From the NCBI GenBank assembly GCA_037969115.1, contig JBBKWQ010000113.1, positions 1 through 23,449 on the forward strand: DNA of 23,449 nt, read 5' to 3'. This document shows positions 1-7,267 of the stretch, piece after piece (position 1 is the first letter of the stretch; the number at the start of each line of letters is the position of its first letter). This DNA is from JBBKWQ01 sp037969115 (GTDB lineage: Bacteria; Actinomycetota; Acidimicrobiia; Acidimicrobiales; Ilumatobacteraceae). Under the pieces are notes generated by a model. The model was not told the DNA's origin and made no database searches. It was given only the letters and a program-made list of their open reading frames with translations. Both the position numbers and the translations under genes were made by a program.

Positions 1-139
1 GCTCGTAGAAGAACGGCACGAAGGCAACGACCATCCACACCGCCACGCCGCACAACGCCAGATCGCGGCGAGGCAGAGCGAGAGCGCCGCGAGTGAACGA
101 GCTCGTATGAGATCGGGGCGCCGTCAGGCTGTCAGTCAT
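1..139 (-). CDS. N-terminal fragment of a membrane protein, cut by the window edge
   Basis: An open frame starts at an ATG (139-137) and runs without a stop off the left edge, giving about 46 residues. The first 25 or so are polar and Ser/Thr/Arg-rich; they are followed by a hydrophobic stretch (LALCGVAVWMVVAFVPFF) that looks like the first transmembrane helix. No family can be named from so little. No clear Shine-Dalgarno sequence precedes the ATG. It lies downstream of the pilin terminator on the same strand, so it is probably a separate transcription unit. Confidence 0.5.
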   Translation of the reverse strand, partial: MTDSLTAPRSHTSSFTRGALALPRRDLALCGVAVWMVVAFVPFFYE

Positions 140-200
140 TTCGATGGGCGGAGACTAGTGGGACGATCGATCCGGCCCGCCGAACCGGGGCCGGGAACGC

Positions 201-233
201 GAAGAACCCCACCCAGGTTGGGTGGGGTTCTTC
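201..233 (-). terminator. Intrinsic terminator-like hairpin after pilA
   Basis: A perfect 15-bp inverted repeat (201-215 with 219-233) with a 3-nt loop (216-218) sits about 30 nt past the pilin stop codon. The stem is C/G-rich in the middle with A/T-richer ends. There is no long T tract, but the 3' arm read on the minus strand ends in TTCTTC. It can fold on either strand. Confidence 0.8.
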
Positions 234-261
234 AATGTACGAGTTTCGTACGGTGTTCAGG

Positions 262-597
262 TCAGAGGACGACCGATGCGCAGTCGCCAGACTGAGCGAT
301 CGACGACGGGGTGGTCCCGGCGTTGATGGTGATGCCGCCTGTGGCGTCGTACGAACGGATCAGGCCAGCGGTCTCGAGCTCAGGGCCCGAGGGATCGTTG
401 GCGTTGCCGTACTGTGCGTAGTAGGCCTCGATGGCCACTTCGTAGGTCTTGGCCGTGGCCTTGCAGGCGTTGTCCTGACCCTGGTCGGTGATGCCACGTA
501 CGGCAAAGACCACAATGGTGGCCAGGATGCCGAGAATGACGATCACGATGAGCAGTTCGACGAGGGTGAAGCCCTCATCCTTACGGTTCTTAATCAT
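262..597 (-). CDS. pilA: Type IV major pilin (PilA-like), prepilin with class III signal
   Basis: This 111-residue prepilin would be cut by prepilin peptidase and assembled into the type IV pilus fibre. The N-terminus is a textbook type IV signal: a short basic leader MIKNRKDEG, cleavage between Gly9 and Phe10, Glu at mature position +5 (FTLVE), then a long hydrophobic helix (about residues 11-34). Two cysteines (Cys45 and Cys106) could form the C-terminal disulfide loop seen in many pilins. An upstream in-frame extension to 714 exists, but the start at 597 is preferred: it is preceded by an AAAGGA ribosome binding site about 7 nt away and gives the correct leader length. The mature protein is about 102 residues, at the short end for a major pilin. 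The gene is monocistronic, with a strong terminator hairpin downstream. It could instead be an abundant minor pilin or a Com/Tff-type pseudopilin, but the neighbouring pilB, pilC and pilT support pilus use. Confidence 0.9.
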   Translation of the reverse strand: MIKNRKDEGFTLVELLIVIVILGILATIVVFAVRGITDQGQDNACKATAKTYEVAIEAYYAQYGNANDPSGPELETAGLIRSYDATGGITINAGTTPSSIAQSGDCASVVL

Positions 598-711
598 GGT
601 TATGTTTCCTTTGGTTCCTTCCGCCCGGATTGGGCAGCCGAGTCTCACGTTGGATACGCCCCGTGAGAATGGCCTCCCGGTTGCGTACTGAGTGTTTCGG
701 CAGTGGTCGAA

Positions 712-780
712 CACAACTTTAGAGGATCATGGGCGAAATTCCAGCAGAACTTTGCATGCTCAAGAAGACCTCTGGTTGTG
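712..780. repeat. Imperfect inverted repeat in the pilA / coiled-coil divergent promoter region
   Basis: CACAAC (712-717) and AGAGG (721-725) pair with GTTGTG (775-780) and CCTCT (769-773), leaving an internal loop and about 43 nt between the arms. It lies in the 258-bp region between the divergent starts of pilA (597) and the coiled-coil gene (856). Possible roles are a structured leader for the plus-strand gene or a regulator site. I could not match it to a known riboswitch. Confidence 0.4.
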
Positions 781-855
781 CCGATAACAGGGGACAGACC
801 GGTACGCGAGCGATTCCGTGCCAGCCGACACCGCCAGACGCTTCAGGAGTTCCCC

Positions 856-1371
856 ATGTTCGTTCGATCAAAAACCGATGACACGCAGGCACAACACGGA
901 ATCTTCGGAGACGAGGAAGCCGCCGAACTGCGAGCCACCCTGTCTGCTCTCACCGAACAGGTTGACGAGTTGCAGGCCCAGATGCGGTCGCAGTTCACCG
1001 CAACGGCAACACACGCGTCCATTGCACAAGAACAGGCAGACTTTGTAAAGCGGGAGGCTCGCTCCGAATTGGAGCAGACCCGCAGCACGCTGATCGGCCT
1101 CATCGAACAGGTGCGTGCCGAGGTTCGATCCGATTCTGATTCCGTCGACCAGTTCCCGGCGCCCAGCGGCGCCCAGCGACCGCTCGCTTCACAGCCGGCG
1201 GCCTCTGGTCGAGACCACGAGAAGATCGTGAACCGACTCGACGTCGTCGAACAGGCCGTCAGTCACTGCTTCGCCCGTCAGCAAGAGCTGGTCGACACCA
1301 TGTCGGCGGTGCTCGACACCGTGACAGCCGCACAGCATGACGCACCCGTTCGCGGTCTGTCGCTCGCCTGA
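856..1371 (+). CDS. Small coiled-coil protein of unknown function, divergent from pilA
   Basis: A 171-residue soluble protein with no signal peptide or transmembrane segment. Residues about 20-95 have a heptad-like, Glu/Gln/Ala/Leu-rich pattern (LRATLSALTEQVDELQAQM and onward) expected of a coiled coil. A Pro/Ala/Ser linker (about 98-118) and a second predicted helix pair (about 122-160) follow. The start at ATG 856 is chosen because AGGAG lies 7 nt upstream; the open frame extends further upstream but without such a site. Function is unknown. Its divergent arrangement with the pilin gene, and a second, larger coiled-coil protein at the head of the pilB operon, suggest a pilus-associated structural or scaffolding role, which is inference only. 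Its cytoplasmic location is inferred from the lack of export signals. Confidence 0.75.
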   Translation: MFVRSKTDDTQAQHGIFGDEEAAELRATLSALTEQVDELQAQMRSQFTATATHASIAQEQADFVKREARSELEQTRSTLIGLIEQVRAEVRSDSDSVDQFPAPSGAQRPLASQPAASGRDHEKIVNRLDVVEQAVSHCFARQQELVDTMSAVLDTVTAAQHDAPVRGLSLA

Positions 1372-1392
1372 TCGACCCACACGTTTGAACTC

Positions 1393-1414
1393 GGTCCGAT
1401 CGGCTCGACGGACC
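1393..1414. terminator. Possible bidirectional terminator hairpin between convergent genes
   Basis: GGTCCG (1393-1398) pairs with CGGACC (1409-1414), and an inner TCG/CGA pair extends the stem around a GCT loop with one bulged A. It lies in the 95-bp gap between the convergent coiled-coil gene and the DUF429 gene. There is no T tract, so the call is tentative. Confidence 0.4.
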
Positions 1415-1466
1415 CTGCACACCATGCCGCTGTCGAGGCGATTGGACGCGCCGACGCCCGGCGGGG

Positions 1467-2186
1467 TCAACGCACGAGTTCTTGGCGGATGCCCTGCGAA
1501 TCCCAGATCGGATCGATCGGGAGCCGCGTGATGGCCCTGCCCGAGGCACGACGTGCGGTCCAGAGCATCGCCGCCGCCTCGTACATGTGAATCTGTCCGG
1601 CACCGTCGGGTGGCACCCGAGTGACCGGATCGTCGACACCGGGGAGCTTCGAACGGATGAGCTCGAGACGCTCCAATCGACCCTCTTCATGATACGGCGA
1701 CGTCTTGAGTGGCTCATCCAGGTTCATGCTCTGGAACGACAGGTCAGAGTTGCCTCCATAGAAAGAGCGGGAATGGAACGGCTGGATCTCGATCATCGCT
1801 TCGCGCATCCAGCGGAACCGACGAAAGTCGCTGCGCGTCAGCCACGGGTCGTACTTCAGCGCTTCCTCACGACTTGGCGCTTCCAGCGCCTGACGTGAGG
1901 GGACGCGCTTGATACCGACCACTCGTGGCCATCCGATCAACTCACGCGCATCGTGATCGCAGTTTCGAAACACCTGATTGGCCAGGTCGGGGTAGCCGAC
2001 CGGGATGTTCAGACCACCGAACTCGAACTTGGGCCGATAGTCGAGCACCTGTTGGAGGTTGGGCAGCACGAATGCCTCCTCGGCCACGACGGTGACGCCG
2101 GCGAGACGCGCCGGCAACACCAGCCATCCACCGGGACAGGGAGTGATCCCCGCGATCGTCTTGAACGGATTGGCCGTTGGCGGCAT
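1467..2186 (-). CDS. DUF429-family (RNase H-like fold) protein with substituted acidic residues
   Basis: This 239-residue protein has the outline of DUF429, a family of predicted RNase H-fold nucleases: an N-terminal GCxGGW-type strand (ITPCPGGWL, 14-22), a second motif resembling IDxPIG (LNIPVGYPD, 59-67), an ARELIGWPR segment (80-88), a central W/EI segment (about 126-135), and a C-terminal helix followed by a LPIDPIWDSQGI tail. In typical members, Asp is found in the first two motifs and in the C-terminal DDxxDA helix. Here these positions read Thr14-Pro15, Asn60 and a His/Met-containing helix (QIHMYEAAAMLWTA), so the metal-binding site seems lost. The gene starts 18 nt after the pilT stop on the same strand and is probably cotranscribed with it. 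It may be a non-catalytic binding protein. Family assignment is by motif recall, not a search. Confidence 0.6.
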   Translation of the reverse strand: MPPTANPFKTIAGITPCPGGWLVLPARLAGVTVVAEEAFVLPNLQQVLDYRPKFEFGGLNIPVGYPDLANQVFRNCDHDARELIGWPRVVGIKRVPSRQALEAPSREEALKYDPWLTRSDFRRFRWMREAMIEIQPFHSRSFYGGNSDLSFQSMNLDEPLKTSPYHEEGRLERLELIRSKLPGVDDPVTRVPPDGAGQIHMYEAAAMLWTARRASGRAITRLPIDPIWDSQGIRQELVR

Positions 2187-2204
2187 ACGAACAGGATGCC
2201 AGAA

Positions 2205-3437
2205 CTATTTGGTCGGTGCAGGCTGTGGCGGCGGCGGTGCCGATGCGCTCGACGAACTCGCGCCACCGTTGGAACCGTTGGAACCGTTCGCACCCGAGGG
2301 CTGCGCGGAACCCGATGTGCCGACCTGACCCGCCGCACTCGTCGCGGCCGCCTGGGCCTGCGAACGCAGCGTCGCCACCTGGGACTGGATCTCACCCGGG
2401 TAGGCCGAGATCGACTGGGCGACTTCCATCGACACCAGACCTGCCGACACGAGCCGGGCGAGGTCCATCTCGATGGTCTGCATGCCGTCGCCGGCGCCGG
2501 TCGCAACAACGTTGCGGAGCTGGCGTGACTTGCCCTCACGGATGAGGTTGCGAACCGCCTCGTTGCCCATCAACACTTCGTAGCCGGCAACGCGGCCGCC
2601 TGAGATGGCTGGAACGAGACGCTGTGACACGACGCCCTGGAGCGAACCGGCGAGCATCGTCTGGATCTGGTCGCGTTTGTCGGACGGGAACACGTCGATG
2701 ATGCGGTCGAGCGCCTGAGACGCGTCGTTGGTGTGCAACGTCGCGAACACGAGGTGGCCGGTCTCGGCCAGCGACAGCGCGATCTGAATCGACTCGAGGT
2801 CGCGCATTTCGCCGAGGAGCACCACGTCGGGGTCTTCACGAAGCGCAGAACGCAGACCTTCGGGGAACGAAACCACATCGGTCCCGACCTCGCGCTGGTT
2901 GATCATCGCGACCTTGTGGTGGTGTAGGTACTCCACGGGATCCTCGATGGTGAGGATGTGCACCGGCTTGGTGGCGTTGATCCGGTCGATCATCGCGGCG
3001 AGCGTGGTGGACTTACCGGAACCCGTCGGGCCCACGACGAGCACGATGCCGTACGGTCGGTTCAGCAGGCTGTTGCAAGCCTTGGGAGCACCGAGCTCTT
3101 CGAGCGAGCGCACACGGAACGGAACGACGCGCAGCGCAAGTGCGAGCGAGCCTCGCTGGTTGAACGCGTTGGCTCGGAATCGGCCGAGGCCGGAGATGCC
3201 GAACGAGAAGTCGACCTGCTTGCGCTCTTCGAGCTCCGCGGCGTTGTCGTCGCTGAGCAACGAGTACACCATTCGTTCGGTGTCGTCGCCGTCGAGCACC
3301 TTCACGTTCTCGAACGACACCAAGGTGCCGTCGCGGCGAGCCGTGGGGGCGCGGCCGGTCGTGAGGTGGAGGTCGGACGCGCCACTGTTCACCGTGGCCG
3401 TCAACAATGCGACCAAAGTCGGGTCTGGATCTTGCAT
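2205..3437 (-). CDS. pilT: Type IV pilus retraction ATPase PilT
   Basis: This 410-residue hexameric ATPase would power pilus retraction at the inner face of the membrane. An N-terminal PAS-like domain (residues about 5-115, containing GASDLHL) is followed by Walker A GPTGSGKS (136-143), Asp box TIEDPVEY (163-170), Walker B region PDVVLLGEMRD (203-213) and His box HLVFATLHTNDA (228-239). The C-terminal NEAVRNLIREGK and GMQT motifs (292-321) are typical of PilT rather than PilB. Residues about 351-410 form an unusual low-complexity tail rich in Gln, Ala, Ser, Asn, Gly and Pro, ending in a PPPPQPAP run; classical PilT is about 345-370 residues. ATG 3437 is chosen over the longer open frame (to 3596) because the PilT homology starts there and an AAGGAT site lies upstream. 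It is transcribed divergently from pilD with 47 bp between the starts. Confidence 0.93.
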   Translation of the reverse strand: MQDPDPTLVALLTATVNSGASDLHLTTGRAPTARRDGTLVSFENVKVLDGDDTERMVYSLLSDDNAAELEERKQVDFSFGISGLGRFRANAFNQRGSLALALRVVPFRVRSLEELGAPKACNSLLNRPYGIVLVVGPTGSGKSTTLAAMIDRINATKPVHILTIEDPVEYLHHHKVAMINQREVGTDVVSFPEGLRSALREDPDVVLLGEMRDLESIQIALSLAETGHLVFATLHTNDASQALDRIIDVFPSDKRDQIQTMLAGSLQGVVSQRLVPAISGGRVAGYEVLMGNEAVRNLIREGKSRQLRNVVATGAGDGMQTIEMDLARLVSAGLVSMEVAQSISAYPGEIQSQVATLRSQAQAAATSAAGQVGTSGSAQPSGANGSNGSNGGASSSSASAPPPPQPAPTK

Positions 3438-3484
3438 GGGGGTTATCCTTCCGCTCGGGCCATTGTGGGCCCGGTATTCAAACG
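3438..3484. promoter_or_regulatory. Short divergent promoter region between pilT and pilD
   Basis: Forty-seven bases separate the divergent ATG codons of pilT and pilD. The segment contains the pilT ribosome binding site on the minus strand and an inverted repeat CGGGCC/GGCCCG around an ATTGTG centre. No convincing -10/-35 pair could be assigned, so pilT may instead be transcribed from further up the pil operon. Confidence 0.35.
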
Positions 3485-4261
3485 ATGGAAACAACCCTTG
3501 TGATCTCGGCCTGCGTGGTCTTCGGCCTGTTGATCGGGTCGTTTCTGACTGTGGTAGCCGACCGCGTTCCTCGCGGGGGCTCGATTGTGCAGCCACCGAG
3601 CGCTTGTGGAGCCTGCGGAACCCGCCTGGGTCCGCTCGATCTGGTTCCGGTGTTCAGTTGGCTGGCGTTGCGTGGCAAATGTCGCCATTGCCAGAACCCA
3701 ATCGGCATCGAGCCGATCGTTCTTGAACTCGCAACCGCGACGATCTTCGTATTGTTCGGAATCAAGTTCGGTGCCGACGCCGCTCTTCCCGCCTACTGGA
3801 TTCTCGGCGCGGCGTTGGTCGTGCTGACATGGATCGACCTGCACACGCAGCGGCTGCCCCGCGAGATCAGCTACTCCGCGTTCGGGCTCGGTGTCGTCGC
3901 CCTCACCATTGCAGCACTCGCGAACGATGAACCCGAGCGCATCTGGCAGATGTTCTTCGGCGCCGGCATCGCGTTCGTGCTGCTGGGTGGCATCTACGTG
4001 GCAAGTCGTGGCGGACTCGGCGACGGTGACGTGCGCCTGGCACCGCTGCTCGGGTTGTACCTCGGATGGTTGAACCCCGGCATCGTTCCCGTTGGCATCT
4101 TCTACGGATTCATCATGGGTGCCGTGGTCGGCGTTGCGATGATGGCGCGAGGCAGTGCAGACCGACGCACGATGATCCCGTTCGGACCATTCCTTGCGGC
4201 AGGAACCGTGCTCGGCATCTTCGCCGGCCAGTGGTTCGTCGATCTGATCTGGCACGCCTGA
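3485..4261 (+). CDS. pilD: Prepilin peptidase / N-methyltransferase (PilD-type)
   Basis: This 258-residue polytopic membrane aspartyl protease would cleave the class III leader of PilA and usually also methylates the new N-terminus. The N-terminal methylase-type domain has the paired cysteines of zinc-binding PilD enzymes (CGAC at 41-44, CRHC at 66-69). The first catalytic Asp is in TWIDLHTQRLP (Asp118); the second is in GDGDVRL (Asp182), the GxGDxKL equivalent. Several hydrophobic helices span residues about 4-24, 80-95, 105-117, 131-146, 157-173 and 198-220. ATG 3485 is chosen because the family begins a few residues before the first helix; no strong ribosome binding site is seen. It is the only plus-strand gene within the pil run. 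Its stop codon ends at 4261 and the convergent pilC stop begins at 4262, so the two genes abut with no spacer. Confidence 0.93.
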   Translation: METTLVISACVVFGLLIGSFLTVVADRVPRGGSIVQPPSACGACGTRLGPLDLVPVFSWLALRGKCRHCQNPIGIEPIVLELATATIFVLFGIKFGADAALPAYWILGAALVVLTWIDLHTQRLPREISYSAFGLGVVALTIAALANDEPERIWQMFFGAGIAFVLLGGIYVASRGGLGDGDVRLAPLLGLYLGWLNPGIVPVGIFYGFIMGAVVGVAMMARGSADRRTMIPFGPFLAAGTVLGIFAGQWFVDLIWHA

Positions 4262-5479
4262 TCAGACTCCTGCGTCGCTCTGAACGCCGTCGAGGACGCC
4301 GTACATGGCAGACACGAGCGCGACTGCGACGAAGCCGACGACCACACCGACGAACACGATCATGATCGGTTCGAACATGGTGGTGAAGGCCTTGATACGA
4401 GCTTCGAGCTCTCGGTCGAAGTACTCGGACGCCACTTCGAGCTGCTGGTCCAACGTACCGGTCTCTTCGCCGACCTTGAACATCTGTTTGGCCGCGCCGG
4501 GGAACAACTCGGTGTCGATCAGTGGCTGAGTGAAGCCGGAGCCCTCCAGCATCTGCTGACGGGCGATGTCGAGTTGCTCGCGGTAGACGATGTTGGCGGT
4601 GGCCTCGGTGGTGGTCTGCATGGCGGACGGCACCGCAACGCCGGAGCGCAACATCGTGCCGAGGATCCGGCAGAAGCGTTCGAGGATCGAGTACTCGACG
4701 ATGCCCTTGATGATCGGGATCTTGAGCACCAATCGGTCGCGGATGTCGTTGCCGGTGGGGTGCATGATCAGGAACGACAGCACCGCGGTGATGGTGAGAA
4801 AGAAGCCGGCCGTGACGAACCAGAGGTCGCCGAAGAATCTGGCGAAGAACAGCATCATCCGGGTCGGGAGCGGCAGCTCGGCGTTGAGCTCCTCGAAGAG
4901 GGGTTTGAACTGCGGGAGCACATAGCCGGCCAACACGAGCACCGTGAAGAACGCCATGATCATGACGACGCCGGGGTAGGCCAACGCTCCGACGACCTTC
5001 GAGCGCGTCTCGATCTCGCGTGAGAGGTAGTCGGACAGGCTTTCGAGCGCCGTGTCGAGACGACCGGTGAGCTCGGCCGATTGCAGGATGCCGACGTAGT
5101 AGTTGGGGAACACACCAGGGAACTGGGCGGCCGCCGACGAGAACAGCCCGCCGTTGCGCAGATCGTCCGTCATGTTCACGAGCGCACGCCGGAGTGCAAC
5201 GTCGGTGGTCTCGTCGCCGATCGTGGTGAGCGCGTCGGTGATCGGGATACCGGCCTTCACGAACACCGCCAGCTGGCGAGTGAAGTTCATGAGGTTCTTC
5301 TTCTTGACCTTCTCCTTGGTGAGCTCGAAGTCGAGCAGACCACGACTCTCCTCGATACGGATCGGGAAGAGGTTCTGCTCGATCAGGTACGACCGAGCCG
5401 AGCCGATGGTGTCGGCTTTGTAGGTACCTTCGATCTCGGCGCCGGCCGGATCGATGGCGGAGTAGGCGAACTTTGGCAT
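4262..5479 (-). CDS. pilC: Type IV pilus inner-membrane platform protein PilC
   Basis: This 405-residue platform protein couples the PilB and PilT motors to pilin movement in the cytoplasmic membrane. It shows two homologous T2SSF-type cytoplasmic domains (residues about 60-185 and 262-385), each with a helical hairpin and a GxTGxLD-like motif (AELTGRLD at 136-142, GEETGTLD at 337-344). Transmembrane helices lie at about 166-189, 219-239 and 371-394. The N-terminus MPKFAYSAIDPAG matches the usual PilC opening (F.Y.A.D..G). Length is normal for the family. The start is supported by AGGAG about 5 nt upstream. It follows pilB by 21 nt on the same strand, so the two are almost certainly cotranscribed. 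Its stop abuts the stop of convergent pilD. Confidence 0.94.
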   Translation of the reverse strand: MPKFAYSAIDPAGAEIEGTYKADTIGSARSYLIEQNLFPIRIEESRGLLDFELTKEKVKKKNLMNFTRQLAVFVKAGIPITDALTTIGDETTDVALRRALVNMTDDLRNGGLFSSAAAQFPGVFPNYYVGILQSAELTGRLDTALESLSDYLSREIETRSKVVGALAYPGVVMIMAFFTVLVLAGYVLPQFKPLFEELNAELPLPTRMMLFFARFFGDLWFVTAGFFLTITAVLSFLIMHPTGNDIRDRLVLKIPIIKGIVEYSILERFCRILGTMLRSGVAVPSAMQTTTEATANIVYREQLDIARQQMLEGSGFTQPLIDTELFPGAAKQMFKVGEETGTLDQQLEVASEYFDRELEARIKAFTTMFEPIMIVFVGVVVGFVAVALVSAMYGVLDGVQSDAGV

Positions 5480-5500
5480 GGGGGCTCCTGAGCGGAATGA

Positions 5501-7267
5501 CTAAGTGGCGAAGAGTGTCTTGACGACTTCGGGGACGGTGGTGACGTCGTCTTCGACGAGTTGCATGGCTTCGCGCAGCATCGTGCGCATGCCCTGTGCA
5601 ACCGCGAGACGGCGGAGTTCTTCGGTCGTGGCCCAACCGACAATGAGTCGGCGAAGCTCCGGGGTGATGCGGAGCAACTCGTAGACGCCGATACGCCCGT
5701 GATACCCGGTATTCGAGCAGTAGCTACAGCCCTTGCCGCGAAAGAACGTCATCTTGTCGGAGCCGCCGCTGTGTTGCTTGAACACGGCGATCACGTCGGC
5801 AGTCGGGACGTACTCCTCTTTGCAGTTGTCGCAAATTCGGCGGAGCAGACGCTGTGACACGACGGCGACGACCGCGGACGCGACGAGGAAGGCCTCGATG
5901 CCCATGTCGAGCAGACGGTGCACCGCGGCGACGCTGTCGTTGCCGTGCAACGACGAGAGCACGAAGTGACCGGTGAGCGCCGACTGCACGGCGATGCGGG
6001 CGGTGTCGACGTCTCGAACCTCACCAACGAGGATGACGTCGGGGTCCTGTCGCAGGAGAGCCTTGAGACCCGTGGCGAAGGTGAGGCCGGCACGATCATT
6101 GGTGCCGACCTGGTTGATACCGGGGAACACGTACTCGACGGGGTCCTCGATGGTGGTGACGTTCTTGCCGGTCGAGTTGATCTCGAGCAGGGTGGCGTAC
6201 AACGTGGTGGTCTTACCCGCACCGGTCGGTCCGGCACAGATGACCATGCCGAACGGGGCGTGGACGATCTTGGAGTACGTGTTGTAGGTCTCGCGAGGCA
6301 TGCCGAGTTCGTTGAGGCCGACCATCGACTTGCTCTTGTCGAGCAGACGCATGACGACCTTCTCGCCGAACACGGTGGCCACGGTGGACACACGCACATC
6401 GAGGGGGCGACCGTCGACGGACGTCGAGAACTGTCCGTCCTGCGGGGCACGCTTCTCGACGATGTTCATGTTGCTCATGATCTTCAGTCGGCTGACGAGC
6501 GGGTTGTGTGCGGTGAGCGGCAGCTGAACCGCTTCGACCAGCTGGCCGTCGATACGGAACCGGACACGAACGCCCTTGTCGAGCGGTTCGATGTGGATGT
6601 CGGACGCGCGGTCACGCAACGCCTGGCCGACGATGCGACTGACGAGCTGCACGACGGGTGCCTGATCGTCGAGGCTGACCTCGTTGACCTCTTCGGCCGC
6701 GAGCAACTGAGCGTCGGACGCTTCGAACGCCGACACGAGTCGGCCGATGTCGGCGTCGGCGCGCCAGAGCTGCTCGAGGAACGACGACACGGTCTTGGGG
6801 TCGGTGGCGAGCCACTCGAACTTCTTGCCGGCCGCGGTCTCGGCGCCGTCACGACGAATCTTCGAGCAGTCTGCGCTGAGCACGGTGACCTTGCCACCGG
6901 CTTCGCTGATCGGCACGAAGTAGAAGTTTCGGGCGATCGACTCCTCGACCTGTGTGGACATCTCGGTATCGAGCTCGACGTTGCGGGCGTCGCCCGCCGG
7001 AATTCCACAAGCCTTCGAGAGTGCCGTCACGTAGTCGGTGCGAGCGACGCTGTGCCGTGACAACAGCACCTCGCCGAGTTGCCACAGATCTCCATTGGCA
7101 CCGGTGAGCAGCGCAGCGATCTGGTCGCCCTGGAGCTGTCCGCCCTCGACGAGGGACTGGCAGATCGCAACGCACTCCTGGACGCTGGGTCCCGGCTCCT
7201 TCTCGGCGGTCGCGGCAGACCCTGCCTCTCGCTTTGCTGGTTCGTTCTTGGACCTGCGTAGTGCCAT
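5501..7267 (-). CDS. pilB: Type IV pilus assembly (extension) ATPase PilB
   Basis: This 588-residue GspE/PilB ATPase would power pilin polymerisation. Residues 1-28 are a charged, probably disordered extension; a T2SSE/MshEN-like N-terminal domain follows (about 30-180). The motor domain has DRASDIHIEP (219-228), Walker A GPTGAGKT (346-353), Asp box TIEDPVEY (372-379), Walker B PDVILVGEVRD (409-419) and a His box HFVLSSLHGND (434-444). The zinc-binding cysteines of PilB/GspE, absent from PilT, are present: Cys479, Cys482, Cys514 and Cys517. The His box reads LHGND where LHTND is usual. The ATG shares its A with the TGA stop of the upstream coiled-coil gene (TGATG), so translation is likely coupled to it. 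pilC follows 21 nt later. Confidence 0.95.
   Translation of the reverse strand: MALRRSKNEPAKREAGSAATAEKEPGPSVQECVAICQSLVEGGQLQGDQIAALLTGANGDLWQLGEVLLSRHSVARTDYVTALSKACGIPAGDARNVELDTEMSTQVEESIARNFYFVPISEAGGKVTVLSADCSKIRRDGAETAAGKKFEWLATDPKTVSSFLEQLWRADADIGRLVSAFEASDAQLLAAEEVNEVSLDDQAPVVQLVSRIVGQALRDRASDIHIEPLDKGVRVRFRIDGQLVEAVQLPLTAHNPLVSRLKIMSNMNIVEKRAPQDGQFSTSVDGRPLDVRVSTVATVFGEKVVMRLLDKSKSMVGLNELGMPRETYNTYSKIVHAPFGMVICAGPTGAGKTTTLYATLLEINSTGKNVTTIEDPVEYVFPGINQVGTNDRAGLTFATGLKALLRQDPDVILVGEVRDVDTARIAVQSALTGHFVLSSLHGNDSVAAVHRLLDMGIEAFLVASAVVAVVSQRLLRRICDNCKEEYVPTADVIAVFKQHSGGSDKMTFFRGKGCSYCSNTGYHGRIGVYELLRITPELRRLIVGWATTEELRRLAVAQGMRTMLREAMQLVEDDVTTVPEVVKTLFAT

Noticed and set aside
598..855. 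Cyclic-di-GMP riboswitch in the pilA leader
   Set aside because: Such riboswitches are common before pilus genes, but the conserved GEMM core motifs are not visible in this region.
4113..5636. 507-residue open frame on the minus strand
   Set aside because: It is very Arg/His/Pro-rich and overlaps the pilC gene, which has full family motifs in another frame; it is a high-GC shadow.
5918..7060. 380-residue open frame on the plus strand
   Set aside because: It is antisense to pilB and shows typical shadow composition (Glu/Asp/Val/Gly-rich, no domain).
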